From NCBI GenBank assembly GCA_004297495.1, contig SCTL01000460.1:1-9681 (forward strand): a stretch of DNA of 9,681 nucleotides, read 5' to 3'. Position 1 is the first letter of the stretch. Each line of letters opens with the position of its first letter. This document shows positions 4,864-9,681 of the stretch, in pieces. This stretch comes from Verrucomicrobiota bacterium. GTDB taxonomy: Bacteria > Verrucomicrobiota > Verrucomicrobiia > Limisphaerales > JADLHS01. The notes under the pieces were generated by a model, which saw only the letters and a list, made by a program, of their open reading frames with translations, was not told where the DNA came from and ran no database searches. Both the position numbers and the translations under genes were made by a program.

Positions 4864-6342
4864 CTACTGGCTTAACCGGAAAAACTGCTGGGTGTCGGAG
4901 ATGGGATTGGTCACTGCGTTCTGTCCGTTGACGAGGACTGGTGCAGGCAGATTCGTGTCCCAGACCACCGGCGGGGTAAGGTTGGTGGCGGATTGCAATG
5001 CGGCACCTGTGTCCGGAGTGGGCCAGGTCACAATCACATTGGTTCCATCGGGAATGATCGCCAGTTGTGGCAGCGGCAACGTCAGACTGAACAGCGTGCC
5101 GTTGCCGCCAGTGCCGCCATTCCGCGTCGTCCCATACAGCGTGTTGCCTGATAAAAGCAATCCCCCGGACGGATTGGCTCCGTCGGAATTTGTGCCGGAA
5201 GCAAGGGCGGTGAAACTATGAAGGTTCGTAAAACCCGAGCCATCTAGGTTGACGGCGAAAACCGTGCCTTTGCCAAAGCTCCCGCCCAAATACGCCGTCC
5301 CGTAAAGAGTATTGCCGGATAAAACCAGTTCCGCCTGCGGATTGGCCCCGTCCGAGTTGGAGCCAGGTCCGGTTGAAAAGTTATGCAGGGTCGTAAAGCC
5401 CGTGCCATTGGTGGAGAGGGAGAAAACGGTGCCATTTTGCGTTGCGCCACCCATCTGGGCCGTCCCATAGAGCGTATTGCCTGACAATACCAAGCCGGCA
5501 AAGGGATGCGCTCCGTCGCTGTTAGTGCCGAAATTTTTGAACGTGAAACTATAGAGATTGGTAAAGCCCGTGCCATCGGTATTGATGGCGAAGATCGTGC
5601 CATTGGCCGAAGGCCCGCCATTATAGGCCGTCCCATAGAGGGTATTGCCCGATAAAATCAACGCCGCTTCCGGATTAGCCCCGTCGCTGTTCTGGGTGGA
5701 GTCGTTGTCGGAGAAATTATACAGGTTCGTAACCGTCGTGCCGTTGGTGGTGGTGGTGAACACCGTGCCGCTGCTATATCTCCCACCATCATTGGCCGTC
5801 CCATACAATTTGCTCCCCGAGATGGCCAGTCCGCCATGCGGATACGCTCCGGTGCCGTTAGTGAAGGCGCTAAGTGGACTAAAGGGGACCAGACCAACAA
5901 TACCAGCGCCACCGATGGCGTATTTGAACACCGCGCCAGTCGGGGGGGGCGGACTGCCATAGGCATTATTCGCCGTCCCATACAGCGTGCTTCCTGATAG
6001 GATCAACCGGCCAGACGGATTATATCCAGCCGTGATGCCACCGCCGCCGCCACCCATGGCATTGGTCTTAAAATTAAACAAGTTCGTAAAGCCGGTGCCA
6101 TTGGTGCTGACGGCGAAAAGTGTGCCGCCGCCATTGGTGCCGCCCACATACGCCGTTCCATACAAGTTGCCGGCCGATAAAACCATTCCGGCGTAAGGAT
6201 GCGCTCCATCACTGTTGGCGGCAGACGAACCATTGGTGGCCGTGAAACTATGCAAGGTCGTGAACGTCTGCGCGGCCGCCGGCATCAAGCCGAGACTGGC
6301 AATCAGCCCAGGCAGGAGGAATAGCTTTTGGATGCGCTTCAT
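4864..6342 (-). CDS. Secreted protein with seven LYGT/NGTGFTNL repeats
   Basis: The 492-residue product has a signal peptide (MKRIQKLFLLPGLIASLGLM, cleavage probably after AAA at 22-24). Seven repeats of about 55-60 residues follow, each with NSDGAxP...LxLSGNTLYGTAxxGGxxxxGTVFxxxTNGTGFTNLxxF. LYGT falls at 60, 120, 179, 235, 291, 346 and 402. This matches the GSxLYGTT-type repeat family (TIGR03803, from memory). Seven units suggest a seven-bladed beta-propeller, an inference. The second unit is irregular, with a PPPP insertion at 131-134 and no NGTGFTNL. Residues about 425-492 form a separate small beta domain (NVIVTWPTPDTGAALQSATN ... NGQNAVTNPISDTQQFFRLS) frequent at the C-terminus of Verrucomicrobiota exported proteins. 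No anchor is visible, so it is probably extracellular or surface-bound. The ATG at 6342 lacks a good Shine-Dalgarno, but the signal peptide supports it. Neighbours do not suggest an operon. Confidence 0.88.
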   Translation of the reverse strand: MKRIQKLFLLPGLIASLGLMPAAAQTFTTLHSFTATNGSSAANSDGAHPYAGMVLSAGNLYGTAYVGGTNGGGTLFAVSTNGTGFTNLFNFKTNAMGGGGGGITAGYNPSGRLILSGSTLYGTANNAYGSPPPPTGAVFKYAIGGAGIVGLVPFSPLSAFTNGTGAYPHGGLAISGSKLYGTANDGGRYSSGTVFTTTTNGTTVTNLYNFSDNDSTQNSDGANPEAALILSGNTLYGTAYNGGPSANGTIFAINTDGTGFTNLYSFTFKNFGTNSDGAHPFAGLVLSGNTLYGTAQMGGATQNGTVFSLSTNGTGFTTLHNFSTGPGSNSDGANPQAELVLSGNTLYGTAYLGGSFGKGTVFAVNLDGSGFTNLHSFTALASGTNSDGANPSGGLLLSGNTLYGTTRNGGTGGNGTLFSLTLPLPQLAIIPDGTNVIVTWPTPDTGAALQSATNLTPPVVWDTNLPAPVLVNGQNAVTNPISDTQQFFRLSQ

Positions 6343-6399
6343 AATAGATTGAAGTTAAGTTCGCCTAGCTTGGATGCTTGTCACATTTCCACCGCTTTT

Positions 6400-6513
6400 T
6401 CATGCCTTGTCAATGGGAATACCAATTGAAAGCGACTTTAACTTTCGCACCAGTTCGCCGGAGAGCAGGTCTTCACACGTCAGCAGTTGCACGCTCCCGG
6501 CAGGCTCACCACG
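6400..6513 (-). other. Open in-frame extension beyond the stop of the 60-aa ORF
   Basis: After TAG at 6516-6514, the same minus-strand frame stays open for 37 codons (RGEPAGSVQLLTCEDLLSGE, then LVRKLKSLSIGIPIDKA) to TGA at 6402-6400. The composition looks protein-like (CEDLLSGELVRKL as an amphipathic helix). It may be the tail of a longer protein cut by the amber codon, or chance; 37 open codons are not rare in GC-rich DNA. No start codon or ribosome site of its own is seen. Confidence 0.25.
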
Positions 6514-6696
6514 CTAATATTCCAGCCAGCCAATGACGTCGTGAAGTTCTTGATGCCGGACATCGTCCCGCCAGATTCCCTGCGGGTCAACGTATCCGCG
6601 GCAACGGAAGCCTTTGCAGACAACGATCACTCGCAATTGCGTTGGCGGGAGCTTCTCCTTAATCGGCACCACTACAGGTTTGAGTGTGGTTCGCAT
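6514..6696 (-). CDS. Small hypothetical protein with GFRCRGYVDPQGIWRDD core
   Basis: The 60-residue reading MRTTLKPVVVPIKEKLPPTQ continues with LRVIVVCKGFRCRGYVDPQG, then IWRDDVRHQELHDVIGWLEY. The second half (beta strand VIVV, two cysteines, G-Y-V-D-P-Q-G-I-W turn, then an acidic helix ending GWLEY) looks like a compact small domain and resembles short uncharacterised proteins I associate with Verrucomicrobiota; no function is known to me. A stop lies two codons before ATG at 6696, so the start is constrained, although no Shine-Dalgarno is visible. In-frame sequence continues past the TAG, so the gene could be truncated. It is on the same strand as the LYGT-repeat gene, about 170 bp upstream of it. 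Confidence 0.5.
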   Translation of the reverse strand: MRTTLKPVVVPIKEKLPPTQLRVIVVCKGFRCRGYVDPQGIWRDDVRHQELHDVIGWLEY

Positions 6697-6990
6697 ACGG
6701 GTTCAATGTAATCTCGAAACGTCCGCGGGCAACTCCACGGCACCGATTATCATGTTTGGGCCGGGCACGGGACTCCCACCTTCCTTTCGCCGATTCTCCC
6801 GCCCGTGCGGCGGAGGCCACGGAATCGCTGGTCAGTGGTCAACGCAGGCTTGTGTAATGCCGGCGGAAGTGGTCCATTGCGCCACCCTGTTCTCGACCGC
6901 GTTTGGCCTGAGTTGTTTCGCCGCCGGAAGCGAAACATGTTGTTTGCACGACAGGTTCGGCGTGCAAGTCCGGGCAGTACCCGAGGACTG
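6697..6990. other. Stretch without a recognisable gene
   Basis: Reading frames on both strands here are rich in Arg, Pro, Ser and Cys and have no domain-like pattern. No RNA gene, terminator or clear repeat is seen. It may hold remnants of decayed coding sequence, but nothing can be supported. Confidence 0.4.
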
Positions 6991-6995
6991 AATTC

Positions 6996-7025
6996 TTGAC
7001 ACAACTTAGGGAACTGATTTAGAAA
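6996..7025 (+). promoter_or_regulatory. Candidate sigma-70 promoter for the PEP-CTERM gene
   Basis: TTGACA (6996-7001, perfect -35) and TAGAAA (7020-7025, 4 of 6 matches to TATAAT) are separated by 18 bp. They lie just over 30 bp upstream of ATG at 7058, leaving room for a short leader. Confidence 0.5.
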
Positions 7026-7057
7026 AGCACCACTCAGATATCGAACCCGAATTTGTC

Positions 7058-8014
7058 ATGTTGAAGTTGTGCGCTTTTTCCAAGTCCGTCGTCGTTTGCG
7101 GCTTTCTGGCGGCGTTGTCGCCGTGTCACGCGACCTTGCTGGCGAGTGATGAGTTCAATTACACGCTCAACGCCAACGTCGGCGGACAAAACGGCGGAAG
7201 CGGTTTCAGCGGTGCGTGGGGTTATTCCAGCCAGGTGTCCGGGAGTGTTTCCACCGCCAAGATCATCGCCGGGCTGACGTTCAGCGACCTGGCCGTCTCC
7301 GGCAATGCCGCGCGGGAGAATGTCATTTCTTCTTCCTCCGGCGGTTTCGCCGACCGAGTTTATTTGAAGCGCCACCCCGGGAGCGTGCCCGTCGCGGGTG
7401 ATGAGTTTTGGTTTCGCTATCTTTTCCGCCAGCCCCAAAGCATCACGGCCAGTGGCTTCGCGGGCGGAATGGATATTGATGATGTGGAGAATGTCAGTCT
7501 TTACACGAAGTTTGGGGCGTTGGGGCTGACCGGCGCCGGCAACGGACGCGGCGGGGTCAATGTGGACACTACCTCGGTCAGCGCGCCGGTCGGGTCGCCG
7601 TCCTTGAGCGACGCGGCAACGTATCTGATCATCGGGAAGTTCACGGGGGTGAACGACGCGTTCGGAGTCGCGCGCACGGGAAAATTCTGGGCCTTGTCCG
7701 AAGCCGATTACGATGCGATCAAAGCCGGCGGAATCACCGAAGCCGAGTTGAACGCGCAAAATCGCCAGACCGCGACGGAGACAGTGTCCCCGACGTCGTC
7801 GCAGCCGCTGAATTTCACCACGGCTGACTTCTTCGAACTGCGCGGCGTGGACGCCATCGCGGGGAATGCTTTTTACCTCTTTGACTTCGACGAAGTGTAT
7901 GCGGGGACTTCGCTCGGTGATTTGGGCTTGCCGACGGCTGTTCCTGAACCGACGACGCTGACGCTGTTGTTGGTCGGGCTTGCAGTTTCTTGGCGGATGC
8001 GTCGGTTGAGTTGA
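7058..8014 (+). CDS. PEP-CTERM sorting domain protein
   Basis: The 318-residue exported protein has a signal peptide (hydrophobic VVVCGFLAALSP, likely cleavage after CHA at about 26). The body opens with LLASDEFNYTLNANVGGQNG and GSGFSGAWGYSS, typical of LamG-like beta-sandwich PEP-CTERM proteins (comparison from memory), and includes EFWFRYLFR and YLIIGKFTGVNDAF strands. The C-terminus has the full sorting signal: VPEPTT at 295-300, a hydrophobic segment (TLTLLLVGLAVSW) and a basic end RMRRLS. Such tails are processed by an exosortase, usually in bacteria making exopolysaccharide; no exosortase gene is in the window. The product is probably surface or matrix associated. There is no good Shine-Dalgarno before ATG 7058, but the signal peptide fixes the start region, and a TTGACA promoter lies upstream. 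Ligand or substrate is unknown. Confidence 0.9.
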   Translation: MLKLCAFSKSVVVCGFLAALSPCHATLLASDEFNYTLNANVGGQNGGSGFSGAWGYSSQVSGSVSTAKIIAGLTFSDLAVSGNAARENVISSSSGGFADRVYLKRHPGSVPVAGDEFWFRYLFRQPQSITASGFAGGMDIDDVENVSLYTKFGALGLTGAGNGRGGVNVDTTSVSAPVGSPSLSDAATYLIIGKFTGVNDAFGVARTGKFWALSEADYDAIKAGGITEAELNAQNRQTATETVSPTSSQPLNFTTADFFELRGVDAIAGNAFYLFDFDEVYAGTSLGDLGLPTAVPEPTTLTLLLVGLAVSWRMRRLS

Positions 8015-8023
8015 ATCGCGTCC

Positions 8024-8087
8024 GTCCATTTTCCTTTTCTTCCCAAGCGGCTGTTTTCATCCGGTCGCGCTCGGGCTTTGGGATTAA
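8024..8087 (+). repeat. Interspersed repeat, copy A (before the TA operon)
   Basis: It matches 8686-8747 in the same orientation. The first 25 bp are identical (beginning GTCCATTTTCCTTTTCTTCC), then a variable patch, then GTCGCGCTCGGG and TTTGG...ATTAA. By eye about 55 of 64 aligned columns agree. It starts 9 bp after the stop of the PEP-CTERM gene. Confidence 0.85.
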
Positions 8088-8091
8088 CAAC

Positions 8092-8109
8092 GGTTGAAAG
8101 CCTTCAACC
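8092..8109. promoter_or_regulatory. Palindrome, candidate autoregulatory operator of the TA operon
   Basis: GGTTGAA (8092-8098) and TTCAACC (8103-8109) are perfect inverted arms around AGCC, an 18-bp dyad ending 19 bp before the antitoxin ATG. Toxin-antitoxin operons are usually repressed by their own complex binding such a dyad. No T-tract follows, so it is less likely to terminate the upstream gene. Confidence 0.5.
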
Positions 8110-8128
8110 TCTCAGGTAACGTCACGGC

Positions 8129-8344
8129 ATGAGTTTCAACCAAGTGCTGGACGAACTGTCCGCCTTGACGCTCGAACAGCGGCAGGTGCTCATTCGCAAG
8201 GCGGTCGAACTGGACGACGCGCCGTTGTCGGCTGCGGATGAGGCGCTGGTGGAAGCTCGCCTCGCCGCTCACTACACGAATCCGGGTTCGTCCGTGCCGT
8301 TGGATGAAATGAAACGCCGGCTTCGCTCACGTCCCAAATTATGA
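8129..8344 (+). CDS. Antitoxin of a ParE/RelE-type toxin-antitoxin pair
   Basis: The 71-residue protein (MSFNQVLDELSALTLEQRQV, ending MKRRLRSRPKL) has the pattern of the small 'addiction module component' antitoxins (Unstab_antitox type, from memory). It has an N-terminal helical stretch with LTLEQRQVLIRKAVELDD, a middle EALVEARLAAHYTNP, and a C-terminal VPLDEMKRRLRSR that would embrace the toxin. It should neutralise the toxin encoded next, with which it overlaps by 4 bp (ATGA), showing translational coupling. A modest AGG lies about 15 nt before the ATG. The dyad just upstream suggests autoregulation. Antitoxin-first order is the usual one. Confidence 0.85.
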   Translation: MSFNQVLDELSALTLEQRQVLIRKAVELDDAPLSAADEALVEARLAAHYTNPGSSVPLDEMKRRLRSRPKL

Positions 8345-8649
8345 ACTGGCGCGTCGTCGTCCGACCCGAGGCCGGTGATGACGTTGAGGAGGCGGCGACG
8401 TGGTATGACGAACGTCAACCGGGTCTCGGCAGTGATTTCACGGAGGAAATTCTCAAGGTCTTCGACGCGTTGGAGCTGAATCCACTGCTCAATTGCCGGC
8501 GACATCCTCGCAAGAATATCCGCTGGCGCTACCCGGAGCGCTTTCCATATCGAGTGATTTACGAGGTGCGGGAAGATGAAAAGCGCGTCGTGGTGGCCGC
8601 CGTGCTGCACGCCGCCCGGCATGATCGCCAATGGCAAAAGCGGATCTAA
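8341..8649 (+). CDS. ParE/RelE superfamily toxin
   Basis: The 102-residue protein has the family layout. An N-terminal strand VVVRPEAGDDVEEAATWYDE (about 5-24) leads into a helix with QPGLGSDFTEEILKVFDAL. RHPRKNIRWRYPERFPYRVI is the central sheet, followed by YEVREDEKRVVVAAVLHAAR and a basic C-terminus. ParE members poison DNA gyrase and RelE members cleave ribosome-bound mRNA. The RPEAxxDVxEAxxWY start and YRVIYEV strand are more ParE-like, but the target cannot be told from sequence. It is complete, with no frameshift, so probably active. It starts on the ATGA overlapping the antitoxin stop. Confidence 0.9.
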   Translation: MNWRVVVRPEAGDDVEEAATWYDERQPGLGSDFTEEILKVFDALELNPLLNCRRHPRKNIRWRYPERFPYRVIYEVREDEKRVVVAAVLHAARHDRQWQKRI

Positions 8650-8685
8650 AGGCTGGCAGCGGAACGTTCGGCGGGCACGCTTGCT

Positions 8686-8747
8686 GTCCATTTTCCTTTT
8701 CTTCCCAAGCTTTCGCTTTATCCTGTCGCGCTCGGGTTTTGGATTAA
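8686..8747 (+). repeat. Interspersed repeat, copy B (after the TA operon)
   Basis: It is the second, same-orientation copy of 8024-8087, beginning 36 bp after the toxin stop. It lacks 2 bp relative to copy A and carries TTTCGCTTTATCC in place of the divergent patch. It runs directly into the GATTAAGA purine tract before lepA. Confidence 0.85.
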
Positions 8748-8773
8748 GATTAAGAAGAAGATAAAGATTAAGA
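8742..8773 (+). repeat. GATTAAGA polypurine tract before lepA
   Basis: GATTAAGA occurs at 8742-8749, 8748-8755 and 8766-8773 with AGAAGAAGATAA between, an almost pure A/G/T strand ending 8 bp before the lepA ATG. It forms the lepA leader and may supply weak ribosome-binding purines; no better Shine-Dalgarno is present. Confidence 0.6.
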
Positions 8774-8781
8774 CGTAACGA

Positions 8782-9681
8782 ATGGACGCGGCACATATAC
8801 GTAATTTCAGCATCATCGCCCACATTGATCATGGGAAGACGACGCTTTCGGACCGGCTGTTGCATCGCACGGGCACGATCGCCACGCGCGACATGGAGGA
8901 TCAACTCCTCGACGCGATGGACCTGGAACGTGAGCGCGGCATCACCATCAAGGCGCATCCGGTCACGATGCTTTACAAGGCGAAGAACGGCGAGACGTAC
9001 GAGCTGAACCTGATTGATACGCCCGGCCACGTGGATTTCGCTTACGAAGTCTCGCGCAGCTTGAGCGCGTGTGAGGGGGCGTTGCTGGTGATTGATGCGG
9101 CGCAGGGCGTCGAGGCGCAGACGGTGGCAAATTATCATCTCGCGGCGAAGCTGAACTTGGAAATCATTCCGGTGATCAACAAGATTGATCTGCCGCACGC
9201 CGATGTCGCGCAGGCGAAGCGGCAACTGGAGGACGTGCTGGCCTTGCCGAGTGAGAATGCGATTCCGTGCAGCGCGAAGGAGGGCATCGGCATCGAGGAA
9301 ATTTTGGAGGCCATCGTGGCGCGCGTGCCGCCGCCGAAGCCGACGGGCGCGGTGAGTTTGCAGGCGCTGGCGTTTGACTCTTTCTTCCACACGTACAAGG
9401 GCGTGGTGACGCACGTGCGCGTGTTCAACGGCGAATTGAGGCCGGGCATGAACATCAAGTTGCTGCACTCGGGACAGAATTTTGAGGTGAAGGAGGTCGG
9501 CAGTTTCAATCCGAAGCCGTACGTGCGCGAGAAGTTGGAGACGGGCGAGACGGGTTACATGACCGCGAATATCAAGAGCGCGGCGGACGTGAAGATGGGC
9601 GACACGATCACGGATGCGCGGCATCCTTCCGGCGTGCTGCCGGGGTTCAAGGAGATTCATCCGATGGTGTTCAGCGGGATT
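8782..9681 (+). CDS. lepA: Elongation factor 4 (LepA), 3' partial
   Basis: LepA is a ribosome-associated translational GTPase that can back-translocate the ribosome and affects initiation and assembly. The window holds exactly 300 codons, about half of the usual ~600, and runs off the right edge in frame. All GTPase motifs are present: G1 AHIDHGKT (13-20), G2 RGITI (52-56), G3 DTPGH (79-83), G4 NKID (133-136) and G5 SAK (164-166). The start MDAAHIRNFSIIAHIDHGKT matches the family N-terminus, which fixes ATG at 8782. Domain II begins at about 190 (LQALAFDSFFHTYKGVVTHV). No frameshift is seen. It follows repeat copy B and appears to be transcribed separately from the toxin-antitoxin operon. A 462-aa minus-strand frame opposite it is only a shadow. 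Confidence 0.97.
   Translation, partial: MDAAHIRNFSIIAHIDHGKTTLSDRLLHRTGTIATRDMEDQLLDAMDLERERGITIKAHPVTMLYKAKNGETYELNLIDTPGHVDFAYEVSRSLSACEGALLVIDAAQGVEAQTVANYHLAAKLNLEIIPVINKIDLPHADVAQAKRQLEDVLALPSENAIPCSAKEGIGIEEILEAIVARVPPPKPTGAVSLQALAFDSFFHTYKGVVTHVRVFNGELRPGMNIKLLHSGQNFEVKEVGSFNPKPYVREKLETGETGYMTANIKSAADVKMGDTITDARHPSGVLPGFKEIHPMVFSGI

Noticed and set aside
6408..6413. TTGACA on the minus strand as promoter for the LYGT-repeat gene
   Set aside because: No acceptable -10 hexamer is found 16-18 bp downstream.
6614..6991. 125-aa plus-strand and 84-aa minus-strand frames (6750-7004)
   Set aside because: No domain-like pattern, no ribosome site, and the composition is typical of chance frames.
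8272..9660. 462-aa minus-strand frame
   Set aside because: It lies opposite lepA and the toxin gene and is Arg/His-rich shadow sequence of GC-rich codons.

Overview
The window looks like a chromosomal piece from a GC-rich Gram-negative bacterium, most likely of the Verrucomicrobiota (Pedosphaera/Limisphaerales type). This is an inference from the mix of genes: an exosortase-sorted PEP-CTERM protein, a secreted protein built from LYGT/NGTGFTNL repeats with the short C-terminal domain common in that phylum, two small proteins starting MPFDPTKP and MALYDSGV, a ParE-type toxin-antitoxin pair, and interspersed intergenic repeats. No rRNA, tRNA, CRISPR array or transposase was seen.

Layout. Bases 3-1190 (+) hold the 3' part of a membrane protein ending in an RDD domain; its 5' end lies outside the window. 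It converges on a minus-strand pair: a small MPFDPTKP protein (1202-1462) and, upstream of it, a fibronectin-III-like protein with a repeated DSGV leader (1530-2237). Bases 2238-2884 have no convincing gene. They contain a strong hairpin (2266-2290) and then the most unusual element of the window, a degenerate 21-bp tandem array of palindromic units (about 2345-2846). Next, still on the minus strand, come a small zinc-ribbon reading frame with no visible start codon (2885-3103) and a complete type II restriction-modification pair, methyltransferase first (4786-3914) and endonuclease second (3945-3208). The R-M genes look AT-richer than their neighbours, as expected of an acquired module.

A secreted protein with seven repeats (6342-4864, minus) and a 60-aa protein (6696-6514, minus) follow. 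About 300 bp then show no clear gene. On the plus strand lie a promoter and a PEP-CTERM protein (7058-8014), a toxin-antitoxin operon (8129-8649) bracketed by two direct copies of a roughly 63-bp intergenic repeat, and the first 300 codons of lepA (8782 to the right edge).

How the parts work together. The R-M pair and the toxin-antitoxin pair are two independent selfish or defence modules. The PEP-CTERM and LYGT-repeat proteins are exported surface or extracellular proteins. LepA and the RDD protein are chromosomal background. The 21-bp array is the best candidate for something undescribed: its units keep dyad symmetry and a spacing of two helical turns, but not a reading frame.
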